A stretch of 64,000 nt of DNA from Aldrovandia affinis (Eukaryota > Chordata > Actinopteri > Notacanthiformes > Halosauridae): contig JAINUG010000072.1 of NCBI GenBank assembly GCA_029706075.1, forward strand, positions 4,310,799-4,374,798, given 5' to 3'. A model generated the notes under the pieces. That model saw only the letters and a list, made by a program, of their open reading frames with translations, was not told where the DNA came from and did no database searches. The translations under genes were made by a program, and so were the position numbers. Below are positions 35,109-48,290 of this stretch, piece after piece. Positions within the stretch are counted from its first letter, which is position 1. Every line of letters begins with the position of its first letter.

Positions 35109-36514
35109 AAAAAAAAAAACTGAAATGCAGTGTGTTACCAGCAAATACAAAACGTTTCAAGAATGTTGGGCAATATTCTGGTTACATTCCCAATTGGTTG
35201 CGAAAGAATGTCACGATGAGAATGTTCCCCAAAGACCCTTAGAATGGAGTTACTGTTCCAAACAAGTTCTGTCAAAATCACATAAAAACATTCCAGGCAT
35301 GTCACATAAAAACATACAGGTACTATTCCCTGTGGCGGTTATTATTTCATCATGAAAAAACATCATGGAGGATACTTTACAGTTTTTCTAATTTTTTTAC
35401 ACAGGAAAACTGGTACTATGGACACAAGGATCAAAACTTAAAGCCTGTGTATCAATAACAAAACTCTTTGTGCAAAATTATAAGCATGATTTCACTTGTT
35501 TTCACTTAATTCCAGATTTAGCATTGTTAACTTTCCTGTTCCTCACAAACCATTCCAATTATTTGTTAACTGGAATAACCAAACTGATAAACGTTAAAAA
35601 AGACCTTACCTGCCAAGTTCTGTGTGACTTAATAATAACTATCAATGGATATCCAGGAAACTTGACATATTTACATATTGGGCTTACCCTAGCTTTCGAG
35701 GAATGTTCTAGGAACATTCTAGAAAAATTCTTCACTGGATTCCCCTAATCCCTTTAAATATTTGAAAATGACTTTATGCTGTAAAGTACTTATTATGATA
35801 AGATAAGTACTTACGATAGTCTGATGATTGTATTTTTGGAACTGGAATGAGTCTACCATGCAAACTCTCTGTGGGTCGTTCCCCCTCAACCAACTTTTAG
35901 CCACAGTCCTAAGATTGCCTTTCTTTTCTGTGTGTATTTCAACAATCCCTTACCATAGTTTACTTCTGTCTCCACCAGTCATCAGCACTTGGTTTCTTTC
36001 CAGACTTTGGCCATGTTTCATTATTTTTTTTCATTCTCCAAAAATATTATCTCTCGTTTTTTTTCTTTAAATGATTACTTAAAGCTGTCATTGAAAAAAA
36101 GTGACTAATAAAATGAATGCATGGTTTTCCATGAGAACTCAAAGTCAATGCTGCTGTTCTTGTTATCCAGAAGGAGTTCATTTCGGACCACTCTCCCTTT
36201 CTGACAGCTCTGTATTTTTTGTTTTGTTTTCATGTCAGATTCGTCTCACAGTCACGATGGTCAAGATTTTCGAACAGTTCTCTGTACAGAACAACAGTGG
36301 GAATGCCAACTCCTATGCGCTAATGTGCTAAATACATAGTTTTTTTTTTCCTGGTTTGTAACCATAGTCTGAACTTAATAAAATGTTGTCCTATTCATTC
36401 TTGGACTACATTGTATACAACAAATGTTGATGTGGAAACCTCACACATTAAGCTAACAAAATAAAATTCAAGAAATACAAAAAAAGAGTCAAAATGAAAT
36501 GAACTAAAATAAAA
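35109..36514. other. unique non-coding sequence
   Basis: A second tacagtttttctaatttttt at 35378 resembles the MITE end, but its partner was not found. A heat-shock-element-like cluster lies at 35701-35730. No exon was recognised. Confidence 0.42.
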
Positions 36515-36600
36515 ATGTGTGTGAGTGTGTCCATGTGCGTGGAGGTGAGTGATACAGGCGCACACTCACACACCCGCACACACGAATACACACAGTATAT
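36515..36600. repeat. TG/CA-rich inverted repeat
   Basis: The word gtgtgtgagtgtg at about 36518-36530 is the exact reverse complement of cacactcacacac at about 36561-36573. The rest is CA-rich. Confidence 0.75.
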
Positions 36601-36925
36601 TTCCATATGCTTTCTTTCATTTCTGTACACCTGGCGCGTAACTGGAGAGTGCACTCAACAACGCAGTCGGCGTGTCCTTATGTGTGTGAGAACGTGGGGT
36701 GGACGAGGTTGGGCATGGGGAACGCTGGCCCTCGCTGAGATATGCCAAGTGTGTGTGCTCTGTGCAGCTAATCAGTCATGGACGCGGTGGGTCCCAGAGC
36801 TGAAGAGGCGTGGGTGTACGTGCACCTGCATCTCCGCCGCACGTGGGTGTGCTGCTGTGTGCGCCATGATTAAAACCAGCCCTGCTGCACACACTGCGCT
36901 GCAGCCAAAAGCACCGAAACAGCGC
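36601..36925. other. unique non-coding sequence
   Basis: GC-richer than its surroundings, with CpGs. The plus-strand 178-codon frame across it is unrecognised and ends inside a minisatellite, so I do not call it a gene. Confidence 0.4.
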
Positions 36926-37440
36926 TACACCCAAAACCTCATCTACAGTGAAAACCCCCTCTCTGCAGCATCGACAAAACATCCACATACCTTTCTGCAA
37001 TCAATTAGCGCAAATATGTCTCTACGGTCAAATAAGCAAACGCCTCACTAGAGCCAAACTACGAACCTCTCCACAACAAAAGGACCCCAAAAACCTCTGT
37101 ACAACAAAACGGTGAAATACCTCTCTACAGCCAAACAACTAGATATGTGTTTTCAACAACACAGCCAAATACCTCTCCACAGCCAGAAAACCAATAACCT
37201 TTCCACAACAAACCAACCATAAACCTCTCCACAACAAAGTAACCAAATTTGTCTCCACAACAAAAGAAACAGATACCTCTCTACAATAAAAACAAACAAA
37301 CACTTATTTAATACAAAACAACCAAAAACGTATCTATTCCAAACAAATGAAAGAACAAATGAACACTCAAAATGAAACCACCAAATATCCTTCTGCACTT
37401 GAACAACCAAACACCTCTCTACACCTAAACAAATAATATT
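36926..37440. repeat. degenerate minisatellite, unit about 28-32 bp
   Basis: Units of the form aatacctctccacaacaaa with an accaaata-like linker recur about 15 times with heavy divergence (for example aacctctccacaacaaaagg, aatacctctctacagccaaa, aacctctccacaacaaagta). The minus strand reads as Trp/Phe/Val-rich repeats, which is a by-product of the array. Confidence 0.85.
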
Positions 37441-38595
37441 CCTCAACAAGGAAATGGCAAAATATGTCTTTTTAGCTCTGCATTTCACTGTAACTTTCTG
37501 TACTGTCCAATATGAGATCTCCGACACAGCATGATCTCTCCTCTGTCCTCTGTCTCTACAGGGGTAATACGTGAACATGTCCCCATTTTTCACTTTTCAT
37601 ATTCGCTTGACTTGGGACTATTTTTCATATTTTTTCCATTTCTTCTACAGTCTTGATCTTTTGTCTTTGATTTTTTTTGTGTAATGGATAAATCGTCTGA
37701 AATCTGCAGTGCAACACCTTCCCACATGATGCGCAGAAGGCGATCCCCACTTTGTCTCTCCAAGGAGAGGGATGGTCTCTCCATACGAGCGCGCGGCAAG
37801 ATAAAAGATAGTTTTTCATTTCCTCTCTCCAGGTTTTTTGCTCTGTTTTCAAAGTGTCCCCCATAAAGGCTATTGAGCAGAGAGCAGACGGAGGAGTAGA
37901 GGGGGAAAAGGCTTGTATACCAGAATAGTTTGTTTAAGAGATTGGTGCTGGTTTGGAATTTCCGGATTGTATATCAGGGATCTCCCGTCTTCATGCGTTG
38001 ATCGGAAAAGATGGAGGGCATCATGAAAAAGTATTTTCTTAGGTCTAGAACGGCGGAAGAAAAAGTTCAATGTGACCGGGTTCAACCCCCCCCCCCAACC
38101 AAATTAGGTAAATTGAGTAAACATGCAGATTAAGCTGAAACGGAAACCCATAAGAATGTAGCCCTGGAGGAGAGGAGATTGGCACACTTGGTGAAGTTGG
38201 TCAACCGTCACCAATTAAGGAGCAATGGAAAAAAGGAACAACATGAAAGTGCACTTCATTGAAAGCATTTCAGCCGTGCAACTCTGTACATAAATGCAGA
38301 GTTGGAAAGCTTTCACATATACCTTCGACATTTGAATCCGCTTATGTGTGCACTCGGGGTACATGAATGGCTACATGAGGCTTAGAGGAAGGCCGAGAGA
38401 ATTGGAGACATTCATATTCAAGCTGTCTCCCAAAGAGGAGGATTGGAAAAACAATTCTGTGTCAGATGCATTCTGGGAAGGGAATACTGTAGTTCACACT
38501 CCTTGTGGTATGTGGTGAATTACATTTGAGGTACTCAAATAAATCCATGGAAACAAATGCGTAGCTGTGGAACAACCCCTTGTGGGTGGTTACAT
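37441..38595. other. unique non-coding sequence
   Basis: It contains a C run near 38086-38096 and otherwise complex DNA. The segment 38110-38480 (ccgtcaccaattaaggagca, tgaaagcatttcagccgtgc) might be conserved, but nothing is established. Confidence 0.4.
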
Positions 38596-38935
38596 TAAGC
38601 CCAATACCAATGTGTTACACTCAGCCCAATATCAATCCGTTACACTCAGCCCAATATATACATTTTACATTTACATTTTAAGCATTTAACAGACGCTCTT
38701 ATCCAGAACAACTTACAAGATGTGCATTAATACATGGTAGGAACAATACCAATGTGTTACACTAAACCCAATACCAATGTGTTACACTAAGCCCAATATC
38801 AATGTGTTACACTCAGCCCAATACCAATGTGTTACACTAAACCCAATACCAATGTGTTACACTTAGCCCAATATCAACGTGTTAGGCTAAGCCCAATACC
38901 AATGTGTTACACTAAGCCCAATACCAATGCTTTAC
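38596..38935. repeat. 25-bp minisatellite interrupted by a SINE-tail insertion
   Basis: The 25-bp unit cccaataccaatgtgttaca plus ctaag repeats at 38597-38656 and again at 38744-38935, about ten units in total with substitutions. Between them sits a reverse L2-type SINE tail (38661-38743, with cagacgctcttatccagaac). The insertion therefore split an existing array. Confidence 0.93.
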
Positions 38936-40640
38936 ATGTATTTACATTGAATTGCATTTAAGTATGGAAAATATAATGTATCTCAATGGCAGCAAACAGA
39001 CGCAATTTAACCAATGTGAAACCAAATAAATATCCCATTCGTAAGAGATGCATCAGAAGGTGTGAGACTGTCATTCAAATTCCATATGTGAAAGTGCTCT
39101 AAAATTCAAATGTTGTGATAATGTTGTGATAATGTTATGGGTTGGAAAGCGGTTATTGAGGACGGAGGGTTAAACGTGCTTTGTGTGATTTTAGCTCGTC
39201 TGTCTCTGCATTGAAGACTTTACAGTTTTGTTTAATAGCCAGCAGAGCCCATAGGTTTGAATGTGGGCTGCATAGTATTGTGTGAGATAATTTCCTCCCC
39301 TTAAATAAAGATATCATCATGTTCCATGTAAGCCCGGCTTGTCCTATCCAATAATGTTTCAGAAACGACTCCAAATGAATCCCAATTCCAAAACAACTCT
39401 TGCCTGTGTAATTTATATTATTTTGCTAACCAAGCGGACGAAACCACCGTGGAACACAAACAGCTGCACATAACAAAGAATTGCTTTCATTCAAATAAAT
39501 ACATGTCTGCCTCTTTCTTTCTTTTTTTTGTGTCCAGGTTCACTGCATTCATTGAAACTCCTTGCATCATAAAAGTGTACCATTCTATAGATATAGGAGC
39601 ACCCAGATTTTTGGAAACACCAAGGTTTTGGGTGGCAGTGACAGAATTTTTCTTGGATGTGTTTCGCTGGATTGTAATTTTCATTTAACGATAGGCAAAT
39701 TAAACCATATTTATGTTGAATCCCCACACCACTCCTCACTTTAACATATGTCTTTCTAATGAACTCGTATGATATCATGCAATTTTCCCTAACGCATCCA
39801 CTAACGAAATTGTCTTCGAGATTTCAAGAGGAGTAAAATCCTCAAAAGTCCGATACGATACACAGTTTTTAATAAAACGTAATTTAAAACTTTTGGATCT
39901 CCAGTTGCAATGAAACTGCCAAGCTCTGAAACTCTTCAAAAAAAAGAGTCCGGAAGATTCTGAACTATTGCTGTAAAATGCATGTTCAGGCTTTAATGCC
40001 CCCCTTGTGCTTGTAAGTCATTTCATTAAAGAGAACAGAAATTATAGTCCATGGGGAAGGCCTCACATATTTTCAGTATTGCATAAGCATATTTTTTAAG
40101 ATTATATGTTCATATTCCATTTCTTTCCAAAACAGCTACCAATTTACTTAATGACATATTAATATTCAAATTCTCAAATGTATGTATTTTTCATATATTT
40201 TTCCATAGCTTTTTTTACTTATTGTTTTTTTGCTCCATGTGCAACATTATCAAAGTACCCTAATACCCAATAAATCAATGTGTGAAAACAAATTCTGAAT
40301 ATATGCCCATTGCTGCATGTCTAACGGCCACATGTGGGAAGGCTCTGCAGGGCAGCCTGCCCTTGGCCGGGCAATTTTTGGAAGAAAGATAGCATTTGGC
40401 ATGGCGGCCATCTTGTTCTTGCCACATTAAATATAGGCCAATCAATCAAAAGTGAGGTTTAGTCACAAAGCATTGAGTTAATAATTTCAGTTAAAAAAAT
40501 CTATAAACCTTTTCCCTGACACAATGGGCCCCATTGTGTTACATTTCTGAGTCAGCTCAGCACACAGAAATTGAGGCCTGCACCTTCTCTGGCTGAACAT
40601 CTCTGAGGTTGTGGGCTTGTGGCTTTCGGCAATGATCACC
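38936..40640. other. unique non-coding sequence
   Basis: No exon, array or mobile element recognised. Overlapping short frames at 39449-39778 on both strands have no domain I can name. Confidence 0.42.
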
Positions 40641-41199
40641 TACAGGTCAATGCCAAAATAGAGGAAACAACAACAAAAAATGTCTTAGTAGGGTGTCAGG
40701 CCACCACAAGCCGCCATAACAGCTTCGATGCCCCTTGGCATAGATTCCACAAGTGTCTGGAACTGTATTTGAGGAACAAAACACCATTCTTCTACAAGAG
40801 ATTCCATCATTTGGTGTTTTGTTGATGGTGGTGGAAAACCCTGTCTCAGGTGCCGCTCCAGAATCTTCTATAAGTGCTCAATTGGGTTGATATCTAATGA
40901 CTGAGATATCCATGGCACATGGTCTAAATCATTTTCATGCTCATCAAACCATTTAATGCCCTGTGGATGGGGGCATTGTCATTGTGGAAGAGACCACTCC
41001 CATCAGGATAGAAATGCTTCACCATAGGATGAAGGTGATCACTCAGAATGGCTTTGTATTTATTTGCATTTACCTTGCCCTCTAAGGAGTTGAGTAGACC
41101 TAAACCATGCAGAAAAAATGTTTACCCCACGCCATAACAGAGCTGCCAGAACCCTTAATTGAATCAAGTGTTTCCTTTACTTTGGCAGTTTACCTATGT
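40641..41199 (-). mobile_element. Tc1/mariner deletion derivative (copy C)
   Basis: The left end is acaggtcaatgccaaaatag, a diverged terminal repeat. The right end is cctttactttggcagtttac. The interior has the same transposase-derived sequence as copies A, B and D on the minus strand, broken by indels. No open transposase frame of useful length survives. Confidence 0.87.
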
Positions 41200-42899
41200 G
41201 GCTATACACTCTATTTTCATGGTGTCTATCAGCCAAAGCAAGTCCTCTTATACTCCACCCAATCTTGGATGAACAACGGCAAAAAAACAAGAAAAAAAAA
41301 TTACCCGAACATTGCGTACGTAAGCATGTCAATGAATAAATCAATAATGAGTTATATTAAGCATTGCGTTTAAAACGGCCCAATTGCTACCAGTTTAACT
41401 GCCTCTAAATCATCCGAGGATTAAATAAGTCTGTGCAGCCACACCCCTTAAAACAAAGCAGAAGATTCTGGGTTCTCTGATTCCACTGTGGAAGTATTCA
41501 GCACCCCCCCCTAAACGCTGGAGAAAAAGCAGCTGAAATACTCATCACACTTCCCCAAAGAGCTGGAGTAGCACTGAGTATTTTTATACTCTCTGCGCTC
41601 GTAAAATTGGGGAAAGGTTGGCAACTGATTCTCCCCAACACACACCCTCCCTCTTCTGACCATTTACACCCCCCAAAACAAAATAAATAATATATATATA
41701 TTATAATGTTGTAATGTTGCACGGAGGACGTGGATATTGACAAGGGTTCTTACTCGCCACCTTTTTTTTTTCATCCTCTGTGAGCAGTCTCACATCACAC
41801 CGTGGCCCTCTGTAAGCCTATGTCACTCTAACAGAGTAGACCAAAGGGCCCACATTTTTGTTTAATGACAATATTCTCCAGAATACTGAGTGCAAGTCTG
41901 ACTTGTAGCGATGGGGAACTAAAATAACACTTTTTTCCCCCTCAAAGCCCCGCGATTCAAGGTTCATTATTTCCTTGCGTCTGCAGACATGATCAAGCTA
42001 CTTCATAATCTAATAATGTATTTGTTTAAAATGAATGTGGAAAAAAAAGAGTCAGAAGTGTGCTCTATATAAAGGATGTGTTGGATCAGGTTGCATGGTA
42101 CTTCCAAGGAAACTAAATCTCCTCTAGACTTCAAACATCAGTTAAACTGTTAAGTTTAATTCCATTTGAATTTCTTGTTGATGTAATTGCATCAAGCTGG
42201 GAATATATTGCTTTGTTACAGTACAATGTAATAGTAAGGGTTGGTTTTCAAAGGATTGTTTTTTAAGTGTGGGGTCAAGGGGTATGTAGGCTGGGGAGTT
42301 GGGGGGGTGGCAGGGTGGAGGGGGGAACTGGGTGGCTAATGTACTTCTCACCTGTTACTGGCCACCAGAACATTCAGATACAATCATTGTTTAAATTCAC
42401 ATTGGAATGTTTTGTGTGTAACCGTATTAGGATGTGGACTCAACTCCACTGAGCTAAATTGAAATTTGACTTTATCACTCATCTGTGTCCCCACACACCT
42501 ATCACGTTTGATCAGGAAGAGAGAGGAAGATAGGAGGAAAGAGTTGTTCCCTTCATTTAGCAAAGGGGCCAGTCATCTGTGAAAGCAAAACATTTTGGGG
42601 ACTTTGTACAAAATCTCCCGAAACAAGAACCAGAGATCGTCTTTTTCCTGTTCATGAAACTACTGTTCAAGGGTGGAGAGGACTGAGTTAGGGATGCTGT
42701 TTCCTCTGGAATAATCAGGGTAATTAAACGCAGGCCTCGGTGTAGAGGCCTCAGAGTTTTGGGAGTCAGAAGATCACAAGGGCCAGCAGCATGGGTGACC
42801 CGGACGCAGGGAAATGTCCCTCCGTACCCTGCATGCTGTTCAACGGGACGACATGTCAAATTCAACAACCAATGTGATTCAGTTCACAGTGCCATCCAT
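41200..42899. other. unique non-coding sequence
   Basis: It contains poly-A near 41292, a poly-T run near 41762 and a short AT run near 41690. No exon or mobile element recognised. Confidence 0.42.
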
Positions 42900-43015
42900 T
42901 ATGTGCTGTCATCATCTCCACCGTCGCCATCATCAAAAACAGCATCATAATCAAAGACATCATCATCATCATCAAAAGCAGCACCATTGTCATCATCAAA
43001 AACAACATCATAATT
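42900..43015. repeat. CAT/CAAA-rich imperfect trinucleotide array
   Basis: Catcat runs alternate with caaaaacag and caaaaacaac words. On the plus strand one frame reads as His/Gln repeats, which is a repeat artefact. Confidence 0.85.
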
Positions 43016-44340
43016 AGCAAAATCAATGAAATAACATTGAAGACATTGTTGTTCTGTGTCCTGGCACAAAATAATGAGATAGACGTTATACAGACCATAG
43101 GGGGTTCTGTGGTAACTTTAGTGTTTAAATAAAAAATAGTTTAAATAAAGTAAGGATCATGACTTGTGGGAATATCTTAAATGGGCTGAAAAAGAAGACG
43201 CAATCTCTTCCATGACCTCAGTGTGCAGGAGCCTTCTCTCTCTGTCAGATGATTTCATTTCAAGTAAGGATAGGTATTGGAGCCTGGACCCCAATGGGTG
43301 GCTTGGAGCCAGCCCGCCTGAAAATCCATTACAGCTTAACATGGTGAAACAGACATCATGTGGTACTAACGCACTATTCAAATTTAGCTTGCTGCGTTAT
43401 TTATCTATCAATGTGACAAACAATATATTTTTATTTATTACTTTATTTATTCTTTTACAAAATCATATAAAGCATATAAAGTGCCTTGCATAAATTCAAT
43501 AGTTTTTTTGTGTGATATAAAGCATTCTACAGTATCAGCTTTCTGGAAGAAAAAAAATATCCACGACATTGTCTAAAGTAAACAACAACAAAAAAGAAAT
43601 CCTGAGAAATAGCTTCTCACACCAGAAAGACTAGAGGATTCCCAACATCCCAAGGACTTGTGATAAGATATACATGACGTAACCTGCCAAATCAGAGCAA
43701 CATGTCTTGGATTAAGACTTGACATAATTATGTTATATGACATAATTGTGTAGGGAAAAATAATAAAGCAGGAAACCAAATGAAAAATAAGAACCCAACT
43801 ATAGCTGTAAATCCGTATTCGGGACTGGTACACAAGACATCCGTCTGATTGTGAATGAATGAACAATGTTAAATGTACAGGCGAATAGCATTAAAAAACT
43901 CTCAATCACAGAATAATATCATCTAAATAATACCTATCGTCTAGTTTGCATGAAGTTAGCATTTCGCTCTCCTCTGTAAATTTGTCTTTTAGTCCAGATA
44001 TCTCCATTTCGTGGGATCAACATAATGCAAGGTTCTCGTGGTCCTTCCTTCTTCCTCCTCCTGTGTCTTCTCCATCCATATTGTTTTTCAGTTGTCTTTT
44101 ATGGTATCATGCTGTCCATGAGTAGCTGTCCCAAATTTAAGCCATAAAGGGAAACAGGTTTCTCATTTCCACAGTCATGATGATGGCAGTTCTTTAGATG
44201 TAGACGTGGTGTGATGCTACAACTATGTACATGCACATGACCATACGCCACTTGAGGGGATGCAGCTGATGCCACCTTTGACCTGCTTGGCTATTTTCAC
44301 CACAATTCACCAAGATCATCTGTTCAAACAGATGTGCAAC
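43016..44340. other. unique non-coding sequence
   Basis: AT-rich, no feature recognised. The 109- and 97-codon frames here have no domains I can name. Confidence 0.42.
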
Positions 44341-44417
44341 ATGTGTACTCCTCAGGGTACAAATGTGGTCCTTGTACCTTCAGAGGTACACATAATAGTC
44401 CCGCACAAGCATCATTT

Positions 44418-44490
44418 GTAGTCCCATAGTTCTGTTAGTAGAGCATGGCACTGGCAATGCCAAGGTTGTGGATTTGATCCCATTCTACAT
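44418..44490 (+). repeat. tRNA-derived SINE head
   Basis: It resembles a tRNA promoter region: ttctgttagtagagcatggc (A-box side), then aaggttgtggatttgatccc (B box). The A-box side is damaged. It is too degraded, and lacks acceptor pairing, to be a real tRNA gene. Confidence 0.65.
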
Positions 44491-44599
44491 GTCCCTCTGT
44501 GGTCATAAAAGATGGTTTTATGGTTCATTTTTTCCCAAGGAATACACATATACATGAAATTCATTAATTCCCTCCCTACTTGCCTCTCCACTGTGTATC

Positions 44600-44757
44600 T
44601 GATGTGTAGTGAGTTTGTACTGGTGCACTATGGCTGCCGTCACGTTCACCCAGGCGGGTGGTGGTTGAGGTGAGCTGCCCCTATCATTGTCATTGTTAAG
44701 TGCTTTGGGTTCCTTGAAAAGTGCTATATACATCCAATGCTCAATTCAATAATACTT
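44600..44757 (+). repeat. retroposon 3'-tail fragment
   Basis: The words ggtggtggttgaggtgagct and aagtgctttgggttccttga, followed by aaaagtgctatatacatcca, form a tail found in many fish repeats. The family is not assigned. It may belong with the SINE head just upstream. Confidence 0.6.
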
Positions 44758-44794
44758 CATGATATGATTGTGTTCCCAGTGAAAAATGTACAAA

Positions 44795-45075
44795 TTCAGA
44801 AAAGGTACAGATATGTACCAAGGTAGGATAATGAATCCTTACTCACACTGGCAGCCATACTGGAATGAAAATGAGGCTTGTACTGCAACATTATTTTTCT
44901 TGCAACGGGTGCAATTATGTTCTTCTGACTAAAGGTACAATTCAGTAGTCTACAGGGGTACTGCCACAGTGACAAGCATTTGTACTTTATTAGGTACAAC
45001 ATGGTACCTTTTTTGCTGAGAGGGGATAAACTGAGTTTTGAACCATTGTTTGTCCTCCTGCTCTGATTTGCTGAG
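44795..45075. repeat. possible DNA-element fragment with ggtac words
   Basis: Repeated words ggtacagatatgtacc, ctaaaggtacaattcag, ggtacaacatggtacctttt and ttgctgagagg occur, with related words upstream at 44340-44395. The pattern recalls short non-autonomous elements of fishes, but ends were not defined. Confidence 0.35.
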
Positions 45076-45279
45076 AGGGTGAACTGTTATTACATCATTT
45101 AGATTTCTATTGGAACCTGCCAACAACTGACCGCCTTTGACACAATCAGAACCAAATCAGCCAGACTGGAATGCCTTCACTATTGTTTTGCAGAACTCCC
45201 TCTTGCCTGAATGGTGTGAATTCGGCATCTTGCTAACTTGATTTGAAAAAAAGACTGTTTCCAATTTTGAGGAAATGTA

Positions 45280-45282
<3 letters not shown>

Positions 45283-45310
<28 letters not shown>
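45283..45310. repeat. poly-T tract
   Basis: 28 consecutive T on the plus strand. It could be the poly-A tail of a minus-strand retrotransposition, but no clear body is seen. Confidence 0.95.
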
Positions 45311-45313
<3 letters not shown>

Positions 45314-47838
45314 AGGCAGGGTAGCTCAATCGTAGTGAAGTAAAATTTCATCGCTGTGGCGTTTGGATGCAAGTATAGAAAAGTTATTTTTATTTGGATG
45401 TACTCATGCATACCTGTCTACTCTTTTCCTTCAACGGACATTTTGGTTATTGGACCCGATTCTGTGAGCCCTCCATAACTGGGAATCGAATGTTTCTGCA
45501 CATAATATTCAACATTAAGTCGAGTGTAACACAGCATATGGAAAATATGTGCTGTTCGCCTTTTGGGGGCTCACAGCTTAACAGCTTCATAGAAAGTGAT
45601 TGGGTTAAGAAAGCACGTCATAAAAACACGCAGCCATAAAAGCACTTTAATGTGTCAACGGTGTATGGGGAAAAAATTGCTCCTGGTGTGAATGCGATTC
45701 TGTTGAAAAAGGCTATATGTGTCAGTTGTAGAAATCTCCAGAAGCACCCAAAGCTCACTGTGCCCATTCAATCAAAGCCCTCCTCGTCCTGTGATGTGCC
45801 CGACTCGCCTTCTGGTTCACCTTTGGCGTAGAGTCATATTTTTTAAGGAAACCACAGTGCTAAATTCTCAATTGTATAAGGCTTAACATCATTTCTTCTT
45901 GTCGGTTTGTTCCCAAGAATCGAGGCTGTGAGTTTACATGGAAGAGGCAATTCACCTGATAACCTAAAGTGCTTCAGCATATGTGAGTCTAAGTTGTTTT
46001 CTTGATGCTTCTAGTTTGTTGATGAAATCAGTTTGCTTTCTTTGACAGCTCATAATATCCTCCGGAGTGTTTTTATTGTCCAACGGCTCTGGTGATTACC
46101 ACATTTTCTGTTCATGTCGGGCCTCTTTGAGCCTTATGTAGATAAGGTGTACCAGGTATGTAGGCTGGTGTACATTTCAGCAGGTGTAAATGCAAAAAAA
46201 GCAGGCCCTTTCTGATGTGAAAGCACATCAGGGTTAATTATTGGTTCCCCTCACACCCACAATGTTTTAATTTAGTCAAGAGTATGGTATCCATGCGAAT
46301 GAAGCCAGCTCACACTAACCTCCTCAGTGTCTACAAGAACACATCGTGCCCTGTTTTAGTTCAGTCAGTTTGAAGACTTACTGTTCCTATAAAGGTAGAA
46401 AATGATTATTCATCCACTGCGAATCTGTTCATGCTGACCCTGATGTTATATAAAGATGGAAAAAAAATATCCGTTCACTGTGAATCTATTCATTTTCATC
46501 CTAATGCCATATAAAAAGTACAAATGGAGTATTCCTCCGCTGTAATAGTCTGTTCATCTCTGGGCTCTCATTTAAATGCCCAGTCATTGTGTATGGCAAT
46601 ATCTAGTACTTGTGTCATGTTTTTGGGTTATGAACAATATTTTCCACTGAATGGAGGAAAATAATTTGAATATGATAACCACGATGATACGCCTGACCAA
46701 AGGAAACACTCTGTTATTGTATTTGATTTGTGGGTTTCTAAGATCACATTGGTTGAAATAAGCCTTATTGGAAACACTTTTTTTGTAATTTGTAAATAAA
46801 GAAAATTATATTACAATAGTTTTTTGAGTTTTGTATGCTCAATAGATAATACAAATATATTGGCTAAAACAGAAAAACATTAAACATCTGGAAGAACCTC
46901 CACAAAAACAATATCCATTGCAATGTTGTCTCAGATATCTTATTAAGTTTAGTCAACTTAGTTAAATACTGGTGTTTGTTATTTATGATATTGATACAGA
47001 GTTGTATTGTGTTACAAATTGTAAGCAAACGTTTTCCTTCTCCATGGTGCAACACTTTTAATTTTATGCATTCGATCAAATATTTTAATGGTGATCTGAT
47101 TGAGCAGATCATCAGGTAACAGGCAGGCCTGTTTAATCAAATGTACATCACCTGCCTGGATTAATCTATCACAGAGCAGCAGTCTTGCATTGATTATGAT
47201 GCCTTTCAGTCATCCATAGCCATTGAGGGAAATTAAAATGAATAAAGAAACAGAATAAACACAAAGACTGCGAGGTGAGGGGCTATCTGAGCACGCTCCA
47301 GATTATCTCATTTGCATAAAGTCAGACCGGTAAGAGTCTGCTCGAGGCAGTCCGTGCCTGCCCTGTCCAATCACATCCCATCACACCCAATCACATCCAA
47401 TCACATCAGCGGAAAAAGAACGAACAGACGGTGCAGTGCACCTCGAGCTCGTTACGACCCGGCTGAGATTAGAGCAGAGCTGCCCCATCCCCGGTCCAAG
47501 ATGTTTACAGAACTCCTTGAGACGAGAGCTGGCAGGACGCGGGGGCTCGTAATGAAAAACAAAGCGAGGAGAGGTTTTTTGAAGCGCGCTAAGGCCCAGT
47601 CGCTGTGCCTCAAAACATTTTCCATGAAATAATGGAGGCTTCCAGAGACGTGGAACAGCAGCCACATGCTGCCATGTCCTCACACATGGATCTCATTATG
47701 CAGTGCAGTCCAGAGATGAGGGGATCTCGCTTCCACTGCACCTCCTCTGCGTGGAGCTGGTGAAAAGGGAAACGTGCATGCAGCGCTGTAATGAACATGA
47801 ACCCATGTCAAATGTGTGCAGAGAAAATAAAACAAGCC
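45311..47838. other. unique non-coding sequence
   Basis: About 2.5 kb. The part 45660-45900 is complex and could be conserved (ctcaattgtataaggcttaa). At 47366-47407 there is a short accaatcacatc-type repeat. Overlapping frames at 47312-47683 on both strands have no recognised domain. Confidence 0.4.
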
Positions 47839-47864
47839 ACACACACACACACACACACACACAT

Positions 47865-47897
<33 letters not shown>

Positions 47898-47974
47898 AAC
47901 ACATGCACGCATGTAAAATGTGTGCAGAGAAACCAAAACGAGCAAGACACACACACACACACACATATGCATGG

Positions 47975-48013
<39 letters not shown>

Positions 48014-48048
48014 GACACATGCATACATTCAGTCACAGAGAAACATGG

Positions 48049-48088
<40 letters not shown>

Positions 48089-48290
48089 ACACATACAAAC
48101 ACACCCATACATGCAATGCACACAGAGACATGGAAGCACATGCACACACACTTGCACACACAAACATACACAGAAAATCAGACGCATGGAAACACATACT
48201 CGCACACACGCGTATAAATTCACATGCACAGATGTGCATACAACACACACACGCACATGCACACACATGTTCACACATAGACGCATAGAA
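47839..48290. repeat. CA-rich minisatellite
   Basis: Long CA runs alternate with diverged spacers. The spacer aatgtgtgcagagaaa before 47839 recurs near 47917, about 106 bp on, and weaker versions (cacagagaaacatgg, cacagagacatgg) occur near 48035 and 48121. All long open frames in this stretch are His/Thr or Cys/Val repeats. Confidence 0.93.

Noticed and set aside
36515-37593. 178-codon plus-strand and 146-codon minus-strand frames
   Set aside because: The first ends in a minisatellite and has no recognisable domain; the second largely translates the array.
38596-38935. CRISPR-like repeat array
   Set aside because: 25-bp units are head to tail without spacers, interrupted only by a SINE tail.
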